Shown piece after piece: positions 45,096 through 53,758 of a stretch of 64,000 nt of DNA. Location: assembly GCA_963843275.1 (NCBI GenBank), contig CAWJJM010000003.1, forward strand, positions 124,001 to 188,000. The letters run 5' to 3'. A model generated the notes under the pieces. It made no database searches and was not told the origin of the DNA. It saw only the letters and a list, made by a program, of their open reading frames with translations. Position numbers and translations under genes: made by a program. Source of the stretch: CAWJJM01 sp963843275. Its GTDB lineage: Bacteria > Acidobacteriota > Thermoanaerobaculia > Multivoradales > JBCCEF01. Position 1 is the first letter of the stretch, and the number at the start of each line of letters is the position of its first letter.

Positions 45096-46706
45096 ATGAG
45101 GTCATGCCGTCTGCCGTGCGCCGCCGCCCTGGTCGTGTGCTGTCTGCTGTCGCGGGGGGCGTCGGGGGAGGTTCCCGTCGCCGGGGAGGTGTTCGACGTC
45201 AGCGTCGACCCGGTGGCGGCGACGCCGGCGCCGCGGATGGCGGCGGGGCCCGGGGGTGACAGCGTGGCGCTGTGGGTGGGCGACTGCGACGGCGGCGCGG
45301 GGCTGTGCGGCCGGACCTACGACGCGCTCGGTGAGCCGGTGGCGGGGCCGTTCCTGCTCCCCGTGCCGGTGGAGCTGGCGGTGGAGACGCCGCCCGCGGT
45401 CGGGGTCGCCGGCGGCGACTTCTTCGTCTTCTGGACCCGCGCCGGCCTCGGTTTCGCCCGGGAGATCGCCGGCCGCCGCTTCCATCCGGACGGCACGGCG
45501 GCGGGGCCGGAGCGCACCGTGGCCGCCGCCTCCGGGCAGGTCTTCGCGCGGCCCGATGCCGCCGCCGACGCTTCCGGCCGCCCGGTGGTGGTGTTCGAGC
45601 GCCAGCGCTACGAGGGCGTCGTCGGCGGCTCGCCGGCGTTCACCGGCGTCGAGATCCAGGCCCGCCGCCTCGACGGGGCGGGCGCCCCCCTGGGCCCGGC
45701 GGTCCTCGTCCATGCCGACTCGGGCGACCAGGTGGCGCAGCCGCGGGTCGGGGTCGGCCCGGCCGGCGGCTTCCTGGTGGCCTGGGAGAGCTTCGCGCTC
45801 GCCGACACGGTGCGGGTGCGGCGCTTCACGCCGGCGGCCGCCGGCGGGGCGACCGCGCTCGGCGGCGAGGCGGACGTCGACCCCGGCGCGGCGGGCAGCT
45901 CGGAGCCCGCGGTGGCGGCCAGCGACCAGGGGACCTTCCTGGTCGCCTGGGAGCGCGCCGGCGCCGGCGGCCCGACGGCCCCGCGCACGGCCCACGGCCA
46001 GGTGTTCGGGGCGGCGGGGCCGCTGTTCCCGGCGCCGTTCCGGCTCGGCAGCGGCGCCGCCAGCCAGGCCGCGCCGGCGGTGAGCGGAGGCGACGGCGCC
46101 TTCGTGGCGGTCTGGAAGGACGCGCGGGCGGATGGCTCGGTCTACGCCGACCGCTGGTCGGACGCCGGGGTCCCGCTCGGCGCGGAGCTGCGGGTCGACG
46201 AGTCGGCGGCCGGCGATCCGCTCCATCCCTCCGCGGCGGTCCTCGGCGGGGTGGGGGAGGGCCTCGGCTTCCTGGTCGGTTGGACCCGGCAAGCCGACGA
46301 CTCGAGCCGGCGGGTGCTCGCCCGTCGCTTCGCGCCGGCCGAGGCGCCGCCGCAGCCCTGCGTCCCGTCCGCCACCGTGCTCTGCCTCGGCGCCGGCGAC
46401 CGCTTCCGGGTCACCACGCAGTGGGCCGTCCCCGGGGGGGGTGCGGGGCAGGGGGTGGCGCGCGAGCTGACCGGCGACACCGGTTGGTTCTGGTTCTTCG
46501 ACGAGCACAACGTCGAGGTGGTGGTCAAGGTGCTCGCCGCCTGCCCGGTGAACGGGCGCTTCTGGGTGTTCGCCGCGGGGCTGACCAACGTCTCGGTGCA
46601 GCTCGACGTGGAGGACACCGTGACGGGCGTGCACCATCCCTACACCAACCCCCCGAACACGCCCTTCGAGCCCGTCCAGGACACCGCCGCCTTCCCCTGT
46701 CCCTGA
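45096..46706 (+). CDS. Secreted protein with repeated beta-strand units and a shared C-terminal domain
   Basis: A 536-residue exported protein (signal peptide 1-23). Residues 24-420 contain repeated units with the pattern P.V.....G.F.V.W....... followed by a strand with RRF or QVF, for example GGFLVAWESF, GTFLVAWERA, GAFVAVWKDA and GLGFLVGWTR. These look like blades of a beta-propeller. The C-terminal 107 residues, from Cys430, repeat the domain of the protease at 22191-24083: DTGWFWFF, NVEVVVKVL and FWVFAAGLTNV. The ATG has AGGAG upstream. The function is unknown; cell-surface or secreted localisation is likely. Confidence 0.82.
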   Translation: MRSCRLPCAAALVVCCLLSRGASGEVPVAGEVFDVSVDPVAATPAPRMAAGPGGDSVALWVGDCDGGAGLCGRTYDALGEPVAGPFLLPVPVELAVETPPAVGVAGGDFFVFWTRAGLGFAREIAGRRFHPDGTAAGPERTVAAASGQVFARPDAAADASGRPVVVFERQRYEGVVGGSPAFTGVEIQARRLDGAGAPLGPAVLVHADSGDQVAQPRVGVGPAGGFLVAWESFALADTVRVRRFTPAAAGGATALGGEADVDPGAAGSSEPAVAASDQGTFLVAWERAGAGGPTAPRTAHGQVFGAAGPLFPAPFRLGSGAASQAAPAVSGGDGAFVAVWKDARADGSVYADRWSDAGVPLGAELRVDESAAGDPLHPSAAVLGGVGEGLGFLVGWTRQADDSSRRVLARRFAPAEAPPQPCVPSATVLCLGAGDRFRVTTQWAVPGGGAGQGVARELTGDTGWFWFFDEHNVEVVVKVLAACPVNGRFWVFAAGLTNVSVQLDVEDTVTGVHHPYTNPPNTPFEPVQDTAAFPCP

Positions 46707-46759
46707 CGCGCGGCGGCGGATGCGGCAGGCCGATCGCCGGCACCGGGGCCCGCGGTCGG

Positions 46760-46789
46760 TTGACACGCCGCGGGGGCGGTCCTTACGAT
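46760..46789 (+). promoter_or_regulatory. Sigma-70 promoter of the FadJ-like gene
   Basis: TTGACA (46760-46765), 18 bases, TACGAT (46784-46789). The start codon at 46842 is about 46 bases beyond the predicted transcription start, with GAAGGAG in between. Confidence 0.6.
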
Positions 46790-46841
46790 GGTTCGAGGCC
46801 TGCCGCAGCGCGGCGGCCAGCGCCCCACCCGAAGGAGTTCC

Positions 46842-49028
46842 ATGACCGAGAGCCCCACCCCCGCGGCGGCGCCCGCGGCGGACGCGCCGCCGGGTCGGCT
46901 CGAGCTGCGCGACGGGATCGCCTGGTTGGTCCTCGACGATCCGTCCAAGCGGGTCAACACCCTGTCGTCGCGCCTGTTCGGCTGGTTCTCCGAGCAGCTC
47001 GACCGCCTGGAGGCGGAGCCGCCTTCCGGCCTGGTGATCGTCTCCGGCAAGCCGGACGGCTTCGTCGCCGGCGCCGACATCGAGGAGCTGCGGGGCCTGG
47101 CGACGCCGGAGCGGGTGCGCGCCCTGCTGGCCGGCGGCCACGCGCTCAGCCGTCGCCTGGAGGGGCTACCGTTTCCGAAGGTGGCGGCGATCCACGGTGC
47201 CGCGCTGGGCGGCGGGCTCGAGCTGGCCCTGTGCTGCGACTACCGGGTGGCGACCCGGTCGCGCCGCACCCGCCTCGGCCTGCCCGAGGTGCAGCTCGGC
47301 CTGATCCCGGGGATGGGCGGCACCCAGCGTCTGCCGCGGCGGATCGGCGTGCCGGCCGCGCTCGACCTGATCCTCACCGGCCGTCAGGTGGGGGCGGAAC
47401 GGGCCCGGCGGCTCGGCCTGGTCGACGAGGTGTGCGATCCGGCCGTGCTGGGCGACGCGGCGCGCCGCCTGCTCGCCGAGCACGCCGCCGGGCGCGGCAG
47501 CGCGATCGCCGCCCGGCGGGGTGCGGGGCGCCCCTTCGCGCAGCGCGCCGCGGAGCTGTTGACCCATGTCCCGGTGGCCGACCGGGTGGTCTACGACCGC
47601 GCCCGCGCCGGCGTGCTGGCGAAGACCGGCGGCCTCTACCCGGCGCCCCTGGTGGCGGTCGACGTGGTGCACGAGGGCCTGCACCTGCCCCTCGAGCGCG
47701 GCCTCGCCCTCGAGGCCGAGGCCTTCGCCGAGCTGGTCGTCTCGCGCACCGCCCGCAACCTGATGGCGATCTTCTTCATGAAGACCGCCGTGGAGTCGCG
47801 CGCCACCGGCACGGCGCGCGGAGCCCGGGCCGTGCGCGGCCCGGTGGGGGTGGTGGGCGCGGGGTTCATGGGGGCGGGCATCGCCCAGCTGCTCGCCGCG
47901 CGGGGGCGCCGGGTGGTGATGAAGGACCGCGACCACGCGTCGCTGGGCCGGGGCCTCGCCGCCGCCGCCGGGCGCTTCGCCGACCTCGAGCGCCGCCACC
48001 GGCTCGGGGCGCCCGACGTGCCGGCGGCGATGGCGCGGATCGTGCCGACCCTCGACGACGCGGAGCTGGTGCGCAGCGACTTCGTGATCGAGGCCGTCTT
48101 CGAGGACCTCGAGACCAAGCGCCGGGTGCTCGCCGAGGTCGAGGCGGTGGCTCCGGACGATCTCGTCTTCGCCTCCAACACCTCCACGCTGCCGATCGCC
48201 GAGATCGCCGCCGGGAGCCGCGCCCCGGAGCGGGTGGTGGGGATGCACTTCTTCAGCCCGGTCCACAAGATGCCGCTGCTCGAGGTGATCCACCACCCGG
48301 GCAGCGCGCCGGAGGCGGTCGCCACCACGGTCGCGCTGGGCCGGGAGATGGGCAAGACCGTCCTCGTCGTCGCCGACGGCCCCGGGTTCTTCACCAGCCG
48401 CGTGCTCGGCCCGTTCCTCAACGAGGCCGCCTGGATGCTCGCCGAGGGGGCGCGGATCGAGGAGATCGACGGCGCGCTGGAGCGCTGGGGCTTCCCGGTG
48501 GGGCCGCTGCGCCTGCTCGACGAGGTGGGGCTCGACATCGCGCACCACGCCGGCCGCGAGATGGTGGCGCGCCAGGGGGAGCGGCTGGCGCCGCCGCCGC
48601 TGTTCGAGCGCCTGCTCGCCGCCGGCCGCACCGGCCGCAAGGGCGGCAAGGGCTTCTACCGGTACGGCGGCGGCCGCGGCGCGGCGCGGCGGGTGGACGG
48701 CGGCGTCTACCCGCTGTTGGACTGGGAGCCGGCGCCGCTCTCGGAGGTGGAGATCGCCGAGCGCTGCTGGCTGCAGATGCTCAACGAGACCGCGCGCACG
48801 CTCGAGGACGGCATCCTCGCCGACCCCGACGACGTCGACGTCGGGGTGATCTTCGGCTTCGGGTTCCCCCCCTTCCGCGGCGGCATCCTGCGCGAGGCGG
48901 ACCACCAGGGGCTGGGCTACGTGGTGGAGCGGCTCGACCGCTACGCCGACCGCCACGGCGAGCGGTTGCGCCCGGCGCAGCTGCTGCGCCACATGGCCGA
49001 GCGCGGCGAGCGCTTCCACCGGGGCTGA
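46842..49028 (+). CDS. Bifunctional enoyl-CoA hydratase / 3-hydroxyacyl-CoA dehydrogenase (FadJ/FadB-like)
   Basis: A 728-residue alpha subunit of the fatty-acid oxidation complex. The crotonase domain (about 20-230) has the oxyanion-hole pieces GFVAGADIEEL and IHGAALGGGLELALCCDYR and the catalytic glutamates in LPEVQLGLIPGMGGTQRLPR. The dehydrogenase domain starts with GVVGAGFMGAGIAQLLAARG (about 331-350), and contains ASNTSTLPI, GMHFFSPVHKMPLLEVI and DGPGFFTSRV. The C-terminal dehydrogenase repeats end in FGFPPFRGG. It carries out steps two and three of beta-oxidation; a thiolase is not adjacent. RBS GAAGGAG. Confidence 0.93.
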   Translation: MTESPTPAAAPAADAPPGRLELRDGIAWLVLDDPSKRVNTLSSRLFGWFSEQLDRLEAEPPSGLVIVSGKPDGFVAGADIEELRGLATPERVRALLAGGHALSRRLEGLPFPKVAAIHGAALGGGLELALCCDYRVATRSRRTRLGLPEVQLGLIPGMGGTQRLPRRIGVPAALDLILTGRQVGAERARRLGLVDEVCDPAVLGDAARRLLAEHAAGRGSAIAARRGAGRPFAQRAAELLTHVPVADRVVYDRARAGVLAKTGGLYPAPLVAVDVVHEGLHLPLERGLALEAEAFAELVVSRTARNLMAIFFMKTAVESRATGTARGARAVRGPVGVVGAGFMGAGIAQLLAARGRRVVMKDRDHASLGRGLAAAAGRFADLERRHRLGAPDVPAAMARIVPTLDDAELVRSDFVIEAVFEDLETKRRVLAEVEAVAPDDLVFASNTSTLPIAEIAAGSRAPERVVGMHFFSPVHKMPLLEVIHHPGSAPEAVATTVALGREMGKTVLVVADGPGFFTSRVLGPFLNEAAWMLAEGARIEEIDGALERWGFPVGPLRLLDEVGLDIAHHAGREMVARQGERLAPPPLFERLLAAGRTGRKGGKGFYRYGGGRGAARRVDGGVYPLLDWEPAPLSEVEIAERCWLQMLNETARTLEDGILADPDDVDVGVIFGFGFPPFRGGILREADHQGLGYVVERLDRYADRHGERLRPAQLLRHMAERGERFHRG

Positions 49029-49043
49029 GGCGGGAGGCGGCGC

Positions 49044-49235
49044 GTGCTCGGCAACTGGCTGGTCCTGGTGGTGATCTTCGCCGTGCTGACGGCCGTCGGC
49101 GCCTACTGGGCGGCGGCGCAGCTCCACAGCCGCCGCCTGGCGGTGATCCTGGTCGTGGTGGTGCTGGTGTTCTTCGTCGGCCTCTACCTGGGCCTCGAGT
49201 GGCTGGTCGTCACCTACGGCCCCGCCGCCCCCTGA
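49044..49235 (+). CDS. Small membrane protein, two helices
   Basis: A 63-residue protein with two hydrophobic helices (about 4-24 and 33-55) joined by a short basic loop (HSRRL), so both ends are probably outside. It begins with a GTG at 49044, 15 bases after the FadJ-like stop, with GGGAGGCGG upstream. I do not recognise a family. Same-strand spacing suggests cotranscription with the beta-oxidation gene. Confidence 0.55.
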   Translation: MLGNWLVLVVIFAVLTAVGAYWAAAQLHSRRLAVILVVVVLVFFVGLYLGLEWLVVTYGPAAP

Positions 49236-49258
49236 CCGCGCCGTCCGGCGCGGCGCGA

Positions 49259-51547
49259 TCAGTGCTGGAAGGCGTAGGAGAGCTTCACGAACACCTGGCG
49301 GGCGGCCGGCTCGAGCCGGTCGCCCTGCGGGTCGAGGACCAGCGCCCGCTCGTCGCCGTAGCCCACGAACAGCACCGTCTGCCAGTTGAGCTTGTAGGCG
49401 AACAGCGCCGACCCCGCGAGGCCGGCGTCGCGCCGCGTCACCCGGGAGGTGTAGAGGGTCGGGTCGCGCTCGGTCTCCACCCACTGCCCGATCAGCCGCA
49501 GGTAGGAGCGCGCGGTGAAGGTGTACTGGCCGCGCAGCCGGGCGACGTCGGCGGTGAACAGCCGGCCGTGGGCGCCGGGTTCGTCGAGGTCGAGCCAGCG
49601 GCGCTCGGTGTGGGCGGAGAGCTGCAGGTGGTCGGTGGGCTGGACGGTGGCCTCGAAGGTGAGGCCGGCGCCGGAGCCGAGGCGGTCGTTGGCGTAGTCG
49701 ACCTGGTCGCCGACCTGTCCCTCGAGCTCCAGGCGGGTGATCCTCCGGGTGGGGCTGGAGCGGAGATCGAAGATCAAGCGCCGGACGTCGAACACCCGGT
49801 CGACCGCCCGCAGCGTGTCGAAGCCCAGCTCGACGCTGGCGAAGGACGACCACAAGGCGTCGAGGCTGATGCCCGGCCGGATCAGGCGGCCGAGCAGCTC
49901 ACCGTCCTGGGTCTCGGTGTAGTCGGACGACAGGTAGGGACGCCAGCGCCGGACCGGTCCGCCGTCGGGGTGGAAGGTGTAGCCCAGCTCGCCGTAGCCC
50001 TCGCGGTAGCCGACCTGCGGCACGTACCCGCTGTCGGCGCGGAAGCCGTCGGCGAAGTCCCAGTAGCCCGCGAACCAGTCGACGGTGTCGGTGCCGTGCG
50101 ACCAGGACAGCCGGGCGCCGTGACCGGAGAGCCGCCGGCCGTCCCAGGTGGCCGCCAGGTCGGGCCGTTCGGGGGTGCGGCTCTCGCTCCACAGGAGCTG
50201 GCCGCTGACCCGGTCCGCCTGGCCCGGACGCCACTCGAAGTCCGGACCGAACACCCGGTTGTAGGCGCCGCCGTCGATCTCGCGGTCGGTGACCAGGAAG
50301 CTGGCGAACGACCGGCCCAGGTCGTGCCGCAGACGCCCCACCGTGACCGTCGAGGCGAAGTCCTGCCGGGCCAGGCCCGAGCTGTTGGGCCCGGGCAGGA
50401 TGACGCTGCCACCGCCCCGGTCGTCCGCGACCAGCAGCGTGTAGCCGGTCGAGCCGACGCGGCCGGTGGCGCGCGCCCCCCAGGCGGGATCGGTCACGGT
50501 CCGGGTGTAGACGGCCTGGATCGGCGTCGCCAGCAGGTCGACGCCCTCGAGGAAGAACGGTCGCTTCTCCGGGAAGAAGAGGGCGAAGCGCTCGTTGGCG
50601 GCGATCTGCGCGACGTCCGACTCGATCTGCGAGAAGTCCGGGTTGACGGTGGCGTCGAGCGCCAGCCCCGGGTTCGGCAGCCACTTCAGGTCGACGCCCC
50701 CGTCGCCCTCGGCGGAGCCGGTCTCGAGCGGGCTCCCCGGCCCGTCGCGTGGCGTCGAGGCCTGGCTGGCGGTGGCGTAGGGCGCCACGGTGAGCGAGCC
50801 GCCCTCGGGCAGCCCCGCGAGCCCCTCGAGTGGCTGGACGTGGCAGATGAAGCAGTTCTCGTCCCGCGGCAGCCTCTCGGCGAACATCTGGGTGCGGAAC
50901 TCGCGCGGCATGTTGCGGTAGAGCAGGATCCCCCACTGCGGCGAGCTGCCCTCGTAGCGCAGCGACGAGAACGGCACCCGCATCTCGAGCACCCAGCCGT
51001 CCTCGGTGATCCGCGCGGCCGAGTCCCAGAAGAAGTCGGGGGAGGAGTCCTCGCCGGAGGCGTCGGCCGACACCGCGTCGTACTGCAGACCGCGCGGGTT
51101 GGCGAGCAGCAGGACCGCGGTCTTGCCGTCGTTGCGCGTGTCGAGGATCACCCCGCCGTAGTCGTCCGAGTTGCCGTTGATCGCGTCGTGGTCGCCGAGC
51201 GGCGCCCGGATCTGCTCGGGGTGCGGGTCGGAGAACTCGAAGGCCGCGTAGAAGAAGCGGTCGTCGTAGGTGAGCCAGGCGACGTTGCCGACCTTGGCCG
51301 GCACGTTGTCGGCGGGGTTGGTCTCGTACCAGGTGTCGATCCGGACGGCGCCCTGCCAGCCGGGGTCCTCCAGGCGCCCGTCGACCGTGATCTCTCCCGC
51401 CGCGCGGTGGACGACGATCGGTGCGCCGCGGGTCACCCCGTCGGCCGCCCGGGCGGGGAGGGTGGCGGTGACGCAGAGCGCCGTCGCCAGTGCGGCGAGG
51501 GAACCGGCGCGGCGGAGGGTGCGGGGCAGGGGGCCGAGGATCTGCAT
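49259..51547 (-). CDS. DUF5916-type outer membrane barrel with CBM9-like domain and a CxxCH motif
   Basis: A 762-residue exported protein (signal peptide to about 35). Residues 45-215 are a carbohydrate-binding family 9-like domain (ITVDGRLEDPGWQGAVRID, then FYAAFEFSD, and VLEMRVPFSSLRY). The rest is a DUF5916-type beta-barrel with NPDFSQIESD, FALFFPEKRPFFLEGVDLL and alternating strands up to a C-terminal KLSYAFQH. At residues 232-236 (50854-50840) is CFICH, a c-type heme attachment motif, in the linker between the two domains. Outer membrane placement is likely; the function is unknown. GGAAGG precedes the ATG. Confidence 0.84.
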   Translation of the reverse strand: MQILGPLPRTLRRAGSLAALATALCVTATLPARAADGVTRGAPIVVHRAAGEITVDGRLEDPGWQGAVRIDTWYETNPADNVPAKVGNVAWLTYDDRFFYAAFEFSDPHPEQIRAPLGDHDAINGNSDDYGGVILDTRNDGKTAVLLLANPRGLQYDAVSADASGEDSSPDFFWDSAARITEDGWVLEMRVPFSSLRYEGSSPQWGILLYRNMPREFRTQMFAERLPRDENCFICHVQPLEGLAGLPEGGSLTVAPYATASQASTPRDGPGSPLETGSAEGDGGVDLKWLPNPGLALDATVNPDFSQIESDVAQIAANERFALFFPEKRPFFLEGVDLLATPIQAVYTRTVTDPAWGARATGRVGSTGYTLLVADDRGGGSVILPGPNSSGLARQDFASTVTVGRLRHDLGRSFASFLVTDREIDGGAYNRVFGPDFEWRPGQADRVSGQLLWSESRTPERPDLAATWDGRRLSGHGARLSWSHGTDTVDWFAGYWDFADGFRADSGYVPQVGYREGYGELGYTFHPDGGPVRRWRPYLSSDYTETQDGELLGRLIRPGISLDALWSSFASVELGFDTLRAVDRVFDVRRLIFDLRSSPTRRITRLELEGQVGDQVDYANDRLGSGAGLTFEATVQPTDHLQLSAHTERRWLDLDEPGAHGRLFTADVARLRGQYTFTARSYLRLIGQWVETERDPTLYTSRVTRRDAGLAGSALFAYKLNWQTVLFVGYGDERALVLDPQGDRLEPAARQVFVKLSYAFQH

Positions 51548-51631
51548 TCGGACCTTCCTACGTAGCCGGCCCGGCCCGGGTTTGGGCGCCGGCGGCCCCG
51601 ACGGGCCGCCGGCCGGCAGCGACCGGGCGCG

Positions 51632-52285
51632 CTATCCGCCCGCCCCGCCTGCCGCGGCCGGGGCGGGGACCGGGACGATCGCGTAGGCGCCGGGGGCGCC
51701 GCCGCGGATGACGAAGAGGGGGTCGCCGGGGCCGCCGGAGCCGAGATCGTCGTCGGTCAGATACGGGACGTAGAACATGAGGTGGGGCGGGAAGGGGCGG
51801 ACGGTCCCGGCCGCGTCGACCGGTACCCGGTTCTCGGTCGACAGCATGTAGTTGATCCCTGGGCGGCGCGGCGCCCGCAGGCGCCCCTCCGCCCAGGCGG
51901 TGGCGACCCGCGCCTCGATCTCGGCGCGGTCCGCGCCCGCCATGCGCAGCTCCGCGGTCATCAGGGTCTCGGCGAGGAGGGTGGCCGATCCCTCCGCGTC
52001 GAAGCACTGTGGCTCGAAGGCGCCCGGACGGTCGCGCTCCACCAGGCAGTGGAAGCCGTTGCGGCTCTCCCGCGCCAGCTCGTAGCCGTGCGCGGTGAGG
52101 ACGTAGACCCCGGCACCCGCGGCGACCCGGGCCGGGCCGGCGGCCAGGGCGGCGGCGATCTCCCGGGCGCGCGGCAGGAGCTCCGGTCTCCAGGCGCCGC
52201 CGGGATCGTCGGTGGCGCGGGCGAGCGGAGCGGCGGCGAGGGGAAGGGCGAGCAGCGCGGGGACGACCAGGCGATGGAGCGTCAT
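51632..52285 (-). CDS. Exported hypothetical protein
   Basis: A 217-residue protein with a signal peptide ending near residue 24 (ARA). The mature part contains ELLPRAREIAAALAAGP, a strand VYVLTAHGYELARESRNGFHCLVER and FEPQCFDAEGSATLL, with two cysteines that could pair, then NYMLSTENRV and FPPHLMFYVPYLTDDDLG. It ends in a short Pro/Ala/Gly tail. I do not know a named family with certainty. It diverges from the ECF sigma factor across 148 bases, so it could be a target, but this is inference. Confidence 0.7.
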   Translation of the reverse strand: MTLHRLVVPALLALPLAAAPLARATDDPGGAWRPELLPRAREIAAALAAGPARVAAGAGVYVLTAHGYELARESRNGFHCLVERDRPGAFEPQCFDAEGSATLLAETLMTAELRMAGADRAEIEARVATAWAEGRLRAPRRPGINYMLSTENRVPVDAAGTVRPFPPHLMFYVPYLTDDDLGSGGPGDPLFVIRGGAPGAYAIVPVPAPAAAGGAGG

Positions 52286-52433
52286 GACACCTCCAGGGGT
52301 CGCGGCCCGCGGCGGCGCGGGTCCGGCGTTCGACCCTGGGTGATCCCGGGAGGGGGTAGGGTTCGCGGGCGGCGCGGCGGGAGCCCGGAGCGAACCCTCC
52401 GGGCCTCCCGTGCCACCCAGGAGCGAGGAGATC

Positions 52434-52985
52434 GTGCCCGCCGACACCCCCGCCGCCCCCGACGACGAGCGGCTGGTCGAGCGCTTCCTGGCCCGCCGCG
52501 ACGAGAGCGCCTTCCGGTCGCTCTACCGCGCCCACGGCCCCTACCTGTGGGGCCTGGCGCTGCGCCTGTCGGGCGGCGACGCGTCGGCCGCCGAGGAGCT
52601 GGTGCAGGAGACCTGGGCGCGCAGTCTCGTGCGGCTGGAGTCGTTCGGCGGCCGCTCCGCGCTGCGCACCTGGCTGGCCGGCATCCTGGTCAACTGCTGG
52701 CGCGAGTCGCGCCGCGCGCTACGCTGGACGGCGGCCGGGAGCGCCGACGCGGCGCCGTCCGCCGAGCGGTCCCTGCCGCCCGCCTCTGCGCTGGCGGTCG
52801 ACGTCGAGAGGGCTCTCGCCGCGCTGCCCGACGGCCTGCGCGCCGTGCTCCTGCTGTTCGACCTCGAGGGCTACACCCATCCCGAGATCGGCGAGCGCCT
52901 CGGCATCCCGGTGGGGACCTCGAAGCGCCGTCTGTTCGATGCCCGGCGGCTGTTGCGCCGCCGCCTCGCCGGAGACACGCCATGA
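52434..52985 (+). CDS. ECF-type RNA polymerase sigma factor
   Basis: A 183-residue sigma-70 family protein. Region 2 spans about 10-80: LVERFLARRDESAFRSLYRAHGPYLWGLALRL and AEELVQETWARSLVRLESFGGRSALRTWLAGI. Region 4 (about 118-170) has ALPDGLRAVLLLFDLEGYTHPEIGERLGIPVGTSKRRLFDAR, a clear helix-turn-helix. There is no region 3, hence ECF type. I chose the GTG at 52434, which has AGGAGCGAGGAG just upstream, over an earlier GTG at 52410. The next gene overlaps its stop and encodes a membrane protein likely to regulate it. Confidence 0.9.
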   Translation: MPADTPAAPDDERLVERFLARRDESAFRSLYRAHGPYLWGLALRLSGGDASAAEELVQETWARSLVRLESFGGRSALRTWLAGILVNCWRESRRALRWTAAGSADAAPSAERSLPPASALAVDVERALAALPDGLRAVLLLFDLEGYTHPEIGERLGIPVGTSKRRLFDARRLLRRRLAGDTP

Positions 52986-53542
52986 CCGGATCGACCCACC
53001 CCGACGACACCCCCTCCGCGGTCGCCTCGCTGCCCCGCGAGCCGGCCGCGCCCGCCGGGCTCGAGGAGCGGCTCGTCCGCCGGCTCGCCGCCCGCGGGCT
53101 GGTGCGCCGCCGGAGCACGGTCCGCTGGCTGCTGCCGCTGGCGGCCTCGCTGGCCGGGCTGGCCCTCGGCTGGTGGGGGCGTGCGGCGACCGCCGTCCCC
53201 ACCCCCGCCGCCGCGGACCGCGGGTCGCTCTTCCTGCTCCTGCTCTCGAACGATCCCCCGGCGGGGCCGCCGGTCGCCGAGCGCGTGGAGCTCTACCGGG
53301 CCTGGGCCCGGCGGCTGGCGGCGGAGGGGCGGCTGGCGACAGCCGAGAAGCTCACCGACGCGCGCGTGGTGGTCGAAGGCGGCCGCGCCGAGGCGGCGCC
53401 GAGCGGCTCCGATCCGGCGGCGCCGACCGGCTTCTTCCTGGTGCGCGCCTCCGACCTCGCCGAGGCGGTCGCGCTCGCCCGCTCGTCGCCCCACGCCCGG
53501 CTCGGCGGCCGGGTCACCGTCCGCCCGGTCGATCCGGTGTGA
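52982..53542 (+). CDS. Membrane-anchored protein with YCII-like domain, probable sigma partner
   Basis: A 186-residue protein. A cytoplasmic N-terminal part (1-46), with PAGLEERLVRRLAARGL resembling the short helix seen in small anti-sigma factors, is followed by one transmembrane helix (47-66). The outer part (82-186) reads like a YCII/DGPF-type ferredoxin-like domain: GSLFLLLLSND, a helix VELYRAWARRLAAEGRL, KLTDARVVVEGG, GFFLVRASDLAEAVALARSSPH and VTVRPVDP. The ATG overlaps the sigma factor stop (ATGA). I infer a regulator that ties sigma activity to a signal outside the membrane. The classic zinc anti-sigma motif is absent. Confidence 0.7.
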   Translation: MTGSTHPDDTPSAVASLPREPAAPAGLEERLVRRLAARGLVRRRSTVRWLLPLAASLAGLALGWWGRAATAVPTPAAADRGSLFLLLLSNDPPAGPPVAERVELYRAWARRLAAEGRLATAEKLTDARVVVEGGRAEAAPSGSDPAAPTGFFLVRASDLAEAVALARSSPHARLGGRVTVRPVDPV

Positions 53543-53557
53543 TCGTTGATCCCCGCC

Positions 53558-53586
53558 TTGGCAACGGGGCCGGGATCGGGTAAGCT
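53558..53586 (+). promoter_or_regulatory. Promoter of the rpsP operon
   Basis: TTGGCA (53558-53563), 17 bases, TAAGCT (53581-53586), in the 216-base gap before rpsP. The transcript would have a leader of about 165 bases. I see no clear regulatory fold in it. Confidence 0.55.
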
Positions 53587-53758
53587 GTTGAACTTCGTGC
53601 GGCCCGCGTGCCCTCGCCGGCTCACGATCGGGTCCGAGCCGCGGGGAGCGCTCGCCGGCGCCCGGCGCGGCCGCACCTCGCACCCCGTCGCGCGCCTCGG
53701 GCGCGCGCCCTGCGTACCGCAGCGTAGCGTCCGCAGAAGACGTCTGGAGGTTGATGAC

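Noticed and set aside
46280..51565. Open frame of about 1,760 codons on the plus strand
   Set aside because: It is a shadow of the FadJ-like gene and antisense of the DUF5916 gene; composition is low-complexity and no domain is recognisable.
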